In this document: positions 1-10,600 of the stretch, one piece after another
How positions within the stretch are numbered: position 1 is the first letter of the stretch
Layout of the letters: each line of letters starts with the position of its first letter
Origin: Mesostigma viride
Taxonomy: Eukaryota > Streptophyta > Mesostigmatophyceae > Mesostigmatales > Mesostigmataceae
NCBI GenBank assembly: GCA_009746045.1
Contig: RPFO01000164.1
Location: 180,001 to 227,500, forward strand
Direction: 5' to 3'
DNA length: 47,500 bases
Translations under genes and position numbers: made by a program
Notes under the pieces: model-generated
The model's database searches: none
Seen by the model: the letters and a program-made list of their open reading frames with translations, nothing else
What the model was told of the DNA's origin: nothing

Positions 1-194
1 GCCAAGTATAGCGCAACCCTGTGGCCAGCAATCTCTCACAAGGCTCTTCCCCATCATCGGCCAATACACCGCCGCCACCCGGCGAATATGAGCTAAAGAC
101 GTCAGCTTTTCCCCTGCATTCACCCACACCTAAATAGAAAGTCCTCATACCACACGCCTTGCATATATAGTACTACTATACGCCTAGCCCTTCA

Positions 195-373
195 CCTCAG
201 CCTCAGCCTCAGCCTCAGCCTCAGCCTCAGCCTCAGCCTCTGCCTCTGCCTCTGCCTCTGCCTCTGCCTCTGCCTCTGCCTCTGCCTCTGCCTCTGCCTC
301 TGCCTCTGCCTCTGCCTCTGCCTCTGCCTCTGCCTCTGCCTCTGCCTCTGCCTCTGCCTCTGCCTCTGCCTCT
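195..373. repeat. Hexanucleotide microsatellite (CCTCAG/CCTCTG)n
   Basis: About thirty tandem copies of a 6-bp unit. The first few are CCTCAG and the rest CCTCTG, so one variant has spread through most of the array. On the minus strand it would read Glu-Ala or Arg-Gln repeats, but it lies just beyond a good splice donor of the minus-strand exon at 410-567, so it is probably intronic. Confidence 0.9.
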
Positions 374-409
374 TCTTCCATTCTGCTCCCACACGGCACC
401 TGCCCTCAC

Positions 410-567
410 CAGGAAGATCTTGCGCACTTCATCCGCCACCGTCATGCTTGTCTTGGTCAGCTCTCGCTCCACGTCATCTTCCGCCGCTGAGGACTTGTCG
501 AGCGAGAGCGAGGGCGACGCGAACAAGGGGTAGAGCGCCAGGGGGGTGGACGCCGTGAGGGGGACAC
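410..567 (-). CDS. Exon of an unidentified minus-strand gene (partial)
   Basis: Reading the minus strand, a CCCTGCAG acceptor is followed by an open exon (frame starting at the third exon base) that ends at ATCTTCCTG before GTGAGG, a near-consensus donor. It encodes about 52 residues, with a Ser/Leu-rich stretch (FASPSLSLDKSSAAEDDVE) followed by a polar helix (TVADEVRKIFL). The sense is supported by a good acceptor and donor and by sequence unlike the surrounding non-coding DNA. I do not recognise the protein. The next exon should lie left of the window or past the hexanucleotide array. No earlier exon could be fixed between 568 and about 900. Confidence 0.45.
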
Positions 568-1316
568 CTGCAGGGTGGTCCGTGCAGGCAGTCGCAGGAA
601 CGAGCAGGCAGCAACCGACGTACTAATGAGTTCAGGCCGCCAAAAGATGGGCGTCAAGGAGCACCGCTGCTCTCCTTACCAGCATGGAAGACGGTGCTTG
701 CTCTCGTAAGCAACTCACTGACACTACAGGGCGCATAGAGTGACTATTTTTTATGCTGCGTACCAACTTTCCAAAAGCTGATCATCACCTGAGGCACCAC
801 AGAAACATGCAAAACACAACGTAATGGGCATACGCAAGAGGCGAGAGAGGGCCTCATGCACTGATGCTAGCGCAGGCAGCCGCGAGACAAACACACGCAC
901 CACGTCCCAACAATACAGCCAAGGAAGATTTTCCGCCTCCACCTATGTTGATGACACTTGGAGACGTGTGCCCTGTTAGACGTGTGCCTACTGAGCACTA
1001 AGCATCCCCCTCCCTTGTCTGGCGGATCACCAAGGGCCACTGGAGCTCGAGCACTGTTTATGCAAACACCTTCCTCTGTGCTGCCTACTGGCACGGTGCG
1101 CCTTACCAGTCCATTCATTCACGGTCCATGGACACCTACTGTTTTGGAGGGGCGGTACCACAGCCTTGTTTCCACAGACATGCATGCATGCCTGAGTGGC
1201 ACATTTCGTGCCCATGCGCCCAGGTATAGGCCGGGGTATACAGGGAACCCTCCATGACGCGAGTGAGGGTAGTGTACACGTGTGTGTATGTGTGTCAGGG
1301 AGGGAGGGGGAGAGAG
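568..1316. other. No gene recognised
   Basis: Mixed-composition DNA with only short chance reading frames. It may hold intron or 5' flank of the minus-strand gene whose exon is at 410-567. I see no repeat, RNA gene or conserved motif. Confidence 0.4.
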
Positions 1317-1465
<149 letters not shown>

Positions 1466-1507
1466 CGGGAGAAGACGATGTGTGTGTGTGTGGGGGGGGG
1501 GGGGGGG

Positions 1508-4461
1508 AAGGAGAGAGAGGAGGGAAATGGAAGGAGGGGCAAAGCCACAGACCATAGGTTTTTGACAGCTGCGTCAACTTTTGCAGTGCTGCAATGGCAG
1601 CGCATAGCTTGACCGTGCTGCCGACAGAAAACGTAAAGAGCACAGGCGCATGACCACCAGGCATAGAGATTAGTCAGCTATGTAAGTGAACTATGTAAAT
1701 TATGCAGCTACGCAGTGCAACCTAGGTTGCAAGATAAGTGCACTGCGGGCCTGGCACATGTTTCTACAAAGTCACTGCAAACAATTTTCTCGCTAAGCTC
1801 TTATATTTGGAAAAACAGCAAGAAACTGTGGCTTACCTCACACAGTGAAAAGCACTGTGGATGGGATGGGCCTAATCCCCTCACCTGGCAGGGTAGAAGT
1901 ATTCGTGGTCAACACGGAATGCATGCCTGACCAGGCTGGGCCTATTGCTTCCGGGACCGTGGCCTCCCGGTGGTGTGACCTCGGACAGAAGCACCTGCGG
2001 ACAACCCAGGATAGAAAAGAGCATTTTCAGAATGGCTGTGGCGAGATTGCGGTAGAATGTTTGAAAGACGCTATTGCAAGCAGTCAAAGAAAGAAGAATG
2101 CAGGGTGGCAACCTGCTGTGTTGTCTTTGCTCTCCACTACTGCCCATGAGGGTTGTCGCGCGCACCCCACTAGGACGGCGGCAACAGCCATTTCTTATCA
2201 ACATGTCGCCACACTCATTTTTGGTGTTTGCCAATCGAACGTCAGGCGCCGCACATAGCTCATCCTGCCCGTCGAACGCAAAAGCAGGTTACCTGAAAAC
2301 GATACTTTTCTGGATTCTCGAGCACTGGAGAGAAACGAGAGCCATGATTCAGCAGCATGCGTAGTATAAAGCCATCGTCACTTAAACTTTTCTTTCCAAG
2401 GCTGCCCATTTTAACGACTTCTTGTTGCTTCTGCTATCGGTCAAACATGCGGAGGTTGCTATCCAGTCCGCGCATGCATTTGCAGTGTGGCGGGGATGTA
2501 TCCTTCATGTCCACGCTTGCGAACTTTCGTGCATTGCCTCACAGTGCCATTTGGAGGCACTACGAGCAGAATCGAAAGCTGACTATTACGGCAGACACGC
2601 AAAGTCATGAAGCCTTAACTATTTATGCTTGGTACGAGCGTACATACACAAATACTGGCTCGGCATTTGGGCATGGCAGCAGGAAGCATCTAAGTTCCAG
2701 GTCGACGTTTGCAAATAATGTTATGCAAACAGGACGCCAAGGATACTGAACTGTGCCGATATTGCCCCGCCACAGAACGTAATCGAGATTAATTTCCTGA
2801 TTGCCATATGTATCACGTCGGGTAGTTTCTGGGTTTTGACGCCAAGCTCAGCCGGTAGGAGAGCATCCGCTACTACATCCAGGGAGACCCTGTGGACGAC
2901 TTCACTACGTGAAACAAAAGGCAATCTAAAACTTTCAGTCCTAATAACAAACGCAGTTGCGTAGTATTTTTGGGCAAGGTGTCTTCGACCGCCATGGATG
3001 ACAGCAAGCGAGACCTTATTTAGACTTCGTAGTTTTACATTGCCTTGCACTATTGTAACAGTAAAAATTTGCAAGTACATCAATCAGGCATGGCAGCATT
3101 ATAAGCTAAATCTGCCGGGAATGACAATCATTACTGTAAACCTATCGTTTTTGAAATGTCGTTTGCAGTACGGGCGCGCCCATTTTTGGTAGTCCGCCAT
3201 TTCTTTCGAGCAGGATTGCCTCAGTAGGTTAGTCAGTTTTTTTTTTCCGAATGACCGCATGGCAAGTTCTCACGAGATCAACCTACGAATGTCCACATAA
3301 ACAGTGGACAAGGGGTACCTCGTACGGGAATGACTAGTGTACGGGACCTGGTGTGCTGTCAAGCTTACAGCTGGATAAACGATAGAGTAGTACTTTTGTA
3401 GTACTAGAGACTATACACGACAAGAAAGACATTCGCTAGAATGGCATGCTTGAGTGACAATTAGCATGAGGGGAGGAGTAAAAGACAAATCCCAAGCGGC
3501 CGTAAAGAAGGCTGCAGGCAAGTTCCCGGTGGTGCTATGTTGAAGCACTCCACATGATCAAACAAGCGACGATTTTCAACATGCATGATCATTCGTGCAC
3601 GGAATTTGATCATTTTTCAAATGCCTGCTTTTCTTCATGGTTTACTGGCTGTTCTGTCGCTCCCTTGCAGAAGCCCCAGGGAGAAAGCAGCCACCGAATT
3701 TCGTCCAACGCAACAGAAATGTAAGAACTCCAATGGAATGTGGATGCGATGCCTACGGCATTACTGTGCGTCAGGCCATATATAGTGAGAGGCACGTGCG
3801 CTACCAGTGATCAAACAGTCAGTGTCTACTCTAAGTCCTTCTTGTAGAAAATTAAACTCCATGTTCTTATAAGCACATTTGTCTTTTACATGAATCTTTA
3901 CTAGTCAACGCCCCTTTATGCACTACCTCGCGTCGCTTTTGTTGTCCAGGGTGCTAAACACATCTGTAAGGTGCACTAGCGAGTGAGCTTGATGCCGTCA
4001 CTCACAATGGCTGCCTCAGCCTCACCCTGTCCTGGGGGATCCCAGCGGCTTGGCTCATCATGCGCTCACCATGCTCTGAATCATGCTATGCTACCGCAGC
4101 AGGCTGGAAAGGAGCATTTGCTTTCCTAGCAGGACTTGAAAAGGTCAGGAAACGTGTACCGCTTGCTACAGAAGCAGGGCACACACATGTGGGTGCTGGT
4201 CACCTGGCAGGGTGCGGCAAGCCCACTTGCCGGTCCGCCACGCTGCTAGCCGTTTTCCCCCGCGTACAGGGCCAAGATGCTGCACTCTCACAGCCCAACA
4301 CTTCACGGCCACACTCGGCACGTTATTGCTGGACAAGCCGCGTCCGCCAAAGCCAGGCCCGCCAACATGCACGATTATATTTCTAGACCAGCGCTGGCTT
4401 CCTTACACTCTTTTGGCTATGCACCACCTGTCTACTAATTCTTGTCCGGTCATATGTGCAG
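1508..4461. other. Long stretch without a supported gene
   Basis: About 3 kb in which no reading frame shows domain, composition or splice support. The stretch next to 4462 probably contains the 5' exon(s) and promoter of the coiled-coil gene. An ATG at 4007 opens a 40-residue frame (MAASASPCPGG...), but no donor was found that joins it cleanly to the exon at 4462, so it is not called. Confidence 0.4.
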
Positions 4462-4627
4462 GCAGTGGTGGCAGCCCAAAAGGGCAAGGGATCACCAGCC
4501 CCCCCCGGTCCCCCCCCTGGGCCTCCTGAGCGCGCCCCTGGTGGCGGTGACCGGCGGGGTACCAAGCCGGGCAAGGTCAAGGGCAAGAACAGCACGGATG
4601 ACCAGGCGGAGTACCTGCACGCACTCA
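4462..4627 (+). CDS. Exon, Pro/Gly-rich N-terminal part of the coiled-coil gene
   Basis: Acceptor TGTGCAG, donor GTGAGT. It is open in the frame GCA-GTG-GTG and encodes a segment rich in Pro, Gly and Lys that ends in STDDQAEYLHAL. The exon ends after one base of a codon, which the CG at the start of the next exon (5935) completes. This is a reason to trust the model. Whether it is the first coding exon is not known. Confidence 0.6.
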
Positions 4628-7600
4628 GTGAGTGGCCGCCCTCATGTTCACCATGCCCGCATACGTCACCCCATCGCCACCTGATGCCCGCACACGTCTG
4701 CATTAATCCGACGCGCTAGTGTGTGTCCGCGCTCACAAGTCACCACCTTATATATACTGCCCTGGCAACGTCACATGCGTCCCCTGCGCGCAAAGCGTGG
4801 CCACCTGCTCCCTTGTCGCCCACGCTCCCTTGTCGCCCACGCCCCCTTGTCGCCCACGCTCCCTTGTCGCCCACGCTCCCTTGTCGCCCACGCCCCCTTG
4901 TCGCCCACGCTCCCTTGTCGCCCACGCTCCCTTGTCGCCCGCGCTCCCTTGTCGCCCGCGCTCCCTTGTCGCCCACGCCGCCTTGTTGCCCACGCTCCCT
5001 TGTCGCCCACGCTCCCTTGTCGCCCGCGCTCCCTTGTCGCCCACGCTCCCTTGTCGCCCACGCTCCCTTGTCGCCCACGCTCCCTTGTCCCCCACGCTCC
5101 CTTGTCGCCCACGCTTGCCCGATGCTCCCACGATGCATCCGCCCGCTTTCTTGGTGACTTCTCGTGCACGCTCTCAAAACCATTTTGCTGCCTACGCACA
5201 CCCAGTGCCGTTGCTTATGTTCATGCCTGGTTCTGCTGCGTCCTAGTTGCCAGCCCTGCATGCACGGGAGTTTAGCGGGGAGTGTTTGCATGGACCCTGG
5301 TTTTCTAGAATAAACAAAAAACGAGTTTATGTCGACTAACGAGTACTTTTCACCTTGCCTGGTAGGCGTGGACCGCAGGCAAGTGAACTCATGGTCATGG
5401 TCCCATCGGATGAGAATTGCATGCATGCATGAGGATGCAGATGCAGCACACAAAGGAAACGGCCAGGGTGATACGGCTGCGATGGTTGGTTGATGTTTGC
5501 TTGTACTTGGGTTGCACATGAGTGCAGTGATTGGTTGCAACTTGTTTGGGTTCCCATCGCAGTTCCCGCATCACCTTACCACTGTCCGACCCTGTGTGTT
5601 GTGGCCCCCCTTGTCCATCATAGCACAGCCTTGCTGCTCTGAAAACCCACAGGCAGTGACCACCTTCTTGCATAGCGCGGCAGCTGCTGGCTGATGACAG
5701 TGTGCGCTAGTATTCAGCCACCCATGCAATTTTCTCCATCCAGGCAAGCTTTCACCTGGCACGCCCTGTCCAGGCACGCTCGCAGACAGCGTGATGGCGC
5801 GGCCATGTCATGACTGTATTTCTGCTCATAACAATTTAAATAAAAATAACCACAGTTGCCACTACCCGGTTTCCATCTCCCCACTCCCCGCCATCCTCGT
5901 GCATTCATTCCTTTCCGCCCTCCCTCACCCACAGCGCGCCAGGTGGAGCAGCAGAAGCGGCTGCTGGAGGACGAGAAGGCCGACCTGATGGCCAAGGAGG
6001 AGGTGAGGGAGGGTTGGCAGGAGAGGGCAGCCAGGCACGGTGGCAACACAAAGGGTGCAATGGGATTGCCAAGGAGGCGAGGGGTGGCAGCAGGCAGTGC
6101 ATGGCAGGCAGGACTGTCAGGCACGGATGCAGCACGCCTGGGGATGCATTCATCAGTTCATTCTCACGCCTCCGTTGAGAGAGTGACGGGGTACACATAG
6201 TTGTAGGGCATGCCTGGGGGTGGTGACCGCACAGGAGTTTTCTGCGACCTCATTCGTAACAGATCGCACCTCCTGTTTCCGCCATGAAAGCCCTGGCTCC
6301 TAATCCTAGTGATCCTTTTTCTGTGGTACGGTTCCTGCAGCGTTCTCTGAAATTGCTTCGTGATGGCACCCGCCACGGGCACAGTGACGACTGCACGGTG
6401 ACGACTACTTCGTGCACTGCGTTGCATTGCGTTTCTGCCGTGACATGTGTCACGTTGCTGTGACGTGTGCCTGCAGAAGGTGTCGTGGGGACGCGCGGCG
6501 CGGCCGCCCCAGCAGCAAGTACCCCCCAGCTTTGAGGTACGGTAGGCTTGTGGAGATGCACCCCCGTGCGTGATCCTGCACAGCCATTTGGCTGCGCACT
6601 TCACCCTGAGTTCCAGAGCTAGTCATGGTGCAGTGGCATTTATTAATTCCTATTGGATTGCCCTTGATAGGAGAGTGGCTAGAATCATACTCAGGCAGAG
6701 CATTCCTCGGGAGGCGTGCACGCCAGGCGCCGACTTGCCTTGCTAGCACATGGACAGCACATTTGGCACGCCTGCTGCCGGCTCAAATGCTCTGTGCCTG
6801 ACACCTGTGGTGCCCATTGCCTGCGAACGCATCCTGCTGCACCGCCTCCCGAGGGAACGGCAAGCATTTATCTTCTACCCCACTCCCTTATCTTCTCCCT
6901 GGTGTGCCCAGCATTCCTCTGTGTGTCGTCGCCTCTGCCCTTGTATCGTTGTGCAGCCTGGGATGCCTATCATGCTTCCACGTATGTGCCAACGGTGCTG
7001 TAACTCGTGCAATTACTTGACAATGGTAGCTGGCGTGCCTCCATTCGGCCTCTTATGCTGACATGACTGTTGGTGCCCCCTTTGTACATACTTGTTTGCG
7101 GCCACTGGTCGCACCCACTGCCTCTCCCATCCCTCCCGTTCGCAGGAACACTTCGCCCAACTGCGGGCCATCACGGGGGAAATGGACAAGGTGCGTGGGT
7201 GGGCTACTTAACAAGTCGCGTTGTGGGTAATGTGCTCTTGCAGTGCATTTAGCTGAGGGATTTCGGGCTGGTGCTACGGTGCGAGGCCATGAGGCATTAT
7301 TCTAGCCAGCCATGCGTGCCTCTGGGAACGACATGGCAAGGCAGTAACTGGTGTCTAGCTCGATATGGTTACTAGCTAGATACTACTATCCCTCCGCGCG
7401 GCTGGTGGCATCGTCGGCCTGGTTGCTCGCACTTGTGCACATTCAAGACGTCAACGGCTGCATCGCACACCATTGAGAACTGGTTTTCCCATGTGTTTGA
7501 ATCTGTGTAGTTGAGGTATGCCCACCTTTTTCTCGTCATGTGCGTTCACACAAAATGGAGGGCAGAGTCCTGATCTTGATATCACTTCACAAGCTCCGCC

Positions 7601-10600
7601 CAGAATTTTTTCCCCCGATGTGTATTGACCGCCGTCGGCAACATTCTCGCTTACGGCTCATGACAAGGAAACCATGAGGCCATCGCCCATCCGCGTGCCT
7701 GGCTGTTGGACCTTCTGCGGTCTGGTCTGCGCTCAAACGTCCCGCAGCGCCCGGACACACATCTCCCAATCAACTGAAGCGCCTGTGCTCCTCCGCACCC
7801 CATGTCCTCCACCCCATCACCCACCTTCCCTCAGATGGGCCGCGGCTTCCTCGAGGGCCCCGCGATCGCCGAGGCGTGCACCTACTGCGGCATCCCGATG
7901 GACCTGCAGCTGCTGGACAGCCTGGCCGTCAACTGCGCGCGCGACCGCATGGGCCGCATCCACTACGGCGACTTCGCCAGCGCACTGCACAAGGCGTACG
8001 AGATGGAGTGGGGGGCTGCCACGCGACAAGGGGGCGGGGGCGGGGGCCCGGGGGGCGCGGGGGGCGGGGGGGCTGGGGGACAGGGGGCCCGGGCAGGCCG
8101 GGGGGGGCGGGGGGGCCGGGGGGGCCGGGGGGGCCGGGGGGGCCGGGGGGGCCACCCCCAGGTGACGGGGGGTGGGGTGGACCAGGTGATGTGTCGGCAC
8201 GTCATGGCGGGGGTGGCATGAATGGCCCTCAGGGGCACCCAGGGGACATGCGGCGCGGCAGACCCAGGCCCAGTGTGATATTGGAGGAAGGGTACCCAAT
8301 GGAGGAGGAGCGTGAGGGGGGAGGGGGCTACGGGGGCCAACGCCACGGGGGGTTGTCGCCACGGCGCCACGGGGGATATGATGCACAGCCACCAGGGGGT
8401 GGTCCGCCTGGGTACGGCCACCCTGGACATGAGTCTCAGGTATGGTCGCAGGATGAGCAGTGTGTTGGAGGTGGTGTAAGCTTTATGCTTTGTGATGTGA
8501 TGCCCAGCAAGCCTACCGGATGACTCGTAACAACGTGTGCCCAAAGCGACTGCTGGTAACAGAGCGATGCTGAGTGGGCCATGGGCAGGCACACATCCGC
8601 ATGGAGTGTGGGCGCATGTTGTTTGTCTGGCCACGGCACCTGATGATGCATGCAAAGAGGACCACTGGCCTTGGCCTTCAGCTAGCATCACGAGCCTCAC
8701 ATACCGTTGCCATCCATTACCTGCACTTAACATCATGGAGGGCTCAAAGCCCTCACTTTTGATGAGGGCTCCATGACTCCTCATTGGAAGCAGGTTACCT
8801 TGCCTTACTTATCTTTCCTATTTTTCGAGTTCTTGTTTCACTTCCCCTGCACCCTTGCCGACATGGTCCCTGCCAGATGGGCTCCATCCTCGCCCCGACT
8901 CCCACGGGACCCGGTGGTGGCGGTGGCGGCGGTGGCGGTTTCATGTCCGCGGTGGCAAACATGTACGGGTGGGGCGACCAGAAGGCGCGCGAGGAGGAGC
9001 GGCGCGCCGCGTTCAAGCGTGACCTGGATGAGCAGGTGCGGCTAAAGCAGGCCGCAAAGGAGGCCGAGAAGGCCAAGCTGAGGGAGAGGGAGCGGAGGGA
9101 GGAGGGCGCCGCGGGGCAGGGGCCGCCGTACGGGCACGGGGGGCATGTGCCTGTCGAAGAGAATATCTACGGCGGTGGCCGAGGACGGGTGAGTGATGCA
9201 GCACTGAGCGCAGGCGGTGCATGGGGTTTCATGCTTCGCTACAGTCTGCACAGGCATGGTCTTTTTCCGGTGTCTGCACAAGCATGGTCTTTTTCCGTGG
9301 TCTGCACAAGCGTAGTCTTTCCCGTTGCTTGGTGCGGCCGTCACGAAACTTGGGTTGGCAGATAAGGAGATTCATGCAGGTTAGCGCCAACCGCTGTGGA
9401 TGAGAAGGTGCTCCTGGACATAAGCAATGCATGGGACTCAGTTGTCGTGGCATCTGGTGGCATGCTATTCTTGTTGCATATTGTTGCAGCCTGTGGGAAC
9501 CTGTAGCACCATAATGGCCCTCCTGGGTCGTCGCACAGACTGGCAATTTATGCCTGTAAACCGAGTTATATTGATTTCCAGTTGGGTGGGCGTTTTGGAA
9601 CGAAAGGCGTGGCACAATCAGCAAATGTTGTTCTGATGGCAGTACTCCGATCCGCGGTAGCAGCCTCTTGACCCTTTCTGCCGCGTGCATCCACCGGCGG
9701 AGCCTGTTCTTGCTGTGCAGCCCTGACAACTGCCCCCCGCCTGTCCTGCTGAAACTTTCCGTCTAGAGGCCAGGGTAGACAAAGGTATGGCCCGCGCAAG
9801 TTGTGGGCGACATGACCGCTGATGTGCTTCGCTCACCCCTTGCATGCCTCGCACGGCACCACCCTGTGGTACCCCTACCATGTGCTGGCCCCGCATGGCT
9901 GCAGGGCAACGCGCACACTCCCCAGCCTCACGGGCCTCCCGACTATGGTCCCCCCACCCACGACCCCTACCAGCGCAGCCCCCGGCGAGACAACTACATG
10001 GGGGACCACCGGCAGGGGCTGTCCCCTCGCGGGCATGAATACCAACCCCGGCCCGACATCAACCAGAGCCACAGCCCAGGGAGGGGCGGGCCAGGCCCCC
10101 CCCCCTGGGGTGCCGGTGAACCCCAAGGCGGGGCCAGCCCACCCGGGGAGGGCCGCGCGTTCATGGCGGGCCTGCGTGAGATCATGGGGGGGCCCTCGGC
10201 GGACCAGAGCCGTGCCAAGGAGGACGCGCGCGCTGCGTACGTTCGCGAGCTGGCGGAGCAGGTCCGCGAGAAGAAGGCGCGCGAGGAGGCCAAGAAGGCG
10301 GCGGTGCGTGCGCAAGAAGAGAAGGCGGAGCGAGAGTTCCAGGAACGGGTGGCAAGGGAGGCCGCGGCCGCACAAGCCGAGGCAGCGCGCCACGCGGCCG
10401 CCGCGCAGGCGCCGCCAGACATTCCCATGCAGGCGCCCGCATCGTTGCCCCGTCATCATCACCGCAGGCCTGATCGTGATAGTGACAATAGCGGCCCGCC
10501 ACCGGTGGCACGCCACGACATGGGGCCTCCGCCTTCAAACCCCTTTGATGACATCCCCGTTGGAGGGCGTGCCGCGAGGGCCTCCCAGGGTGCCCCCAAC

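Noticed and set aside
4719-5540. Frames of 127-266 codons with Gly-Asp-Lys-Gly-Ala or Pro-Arg-Ser-Leu repeats
   Set aside because: They come from the 17-bp minisatellite, which lacks stops in any frame, and lie in an intron.
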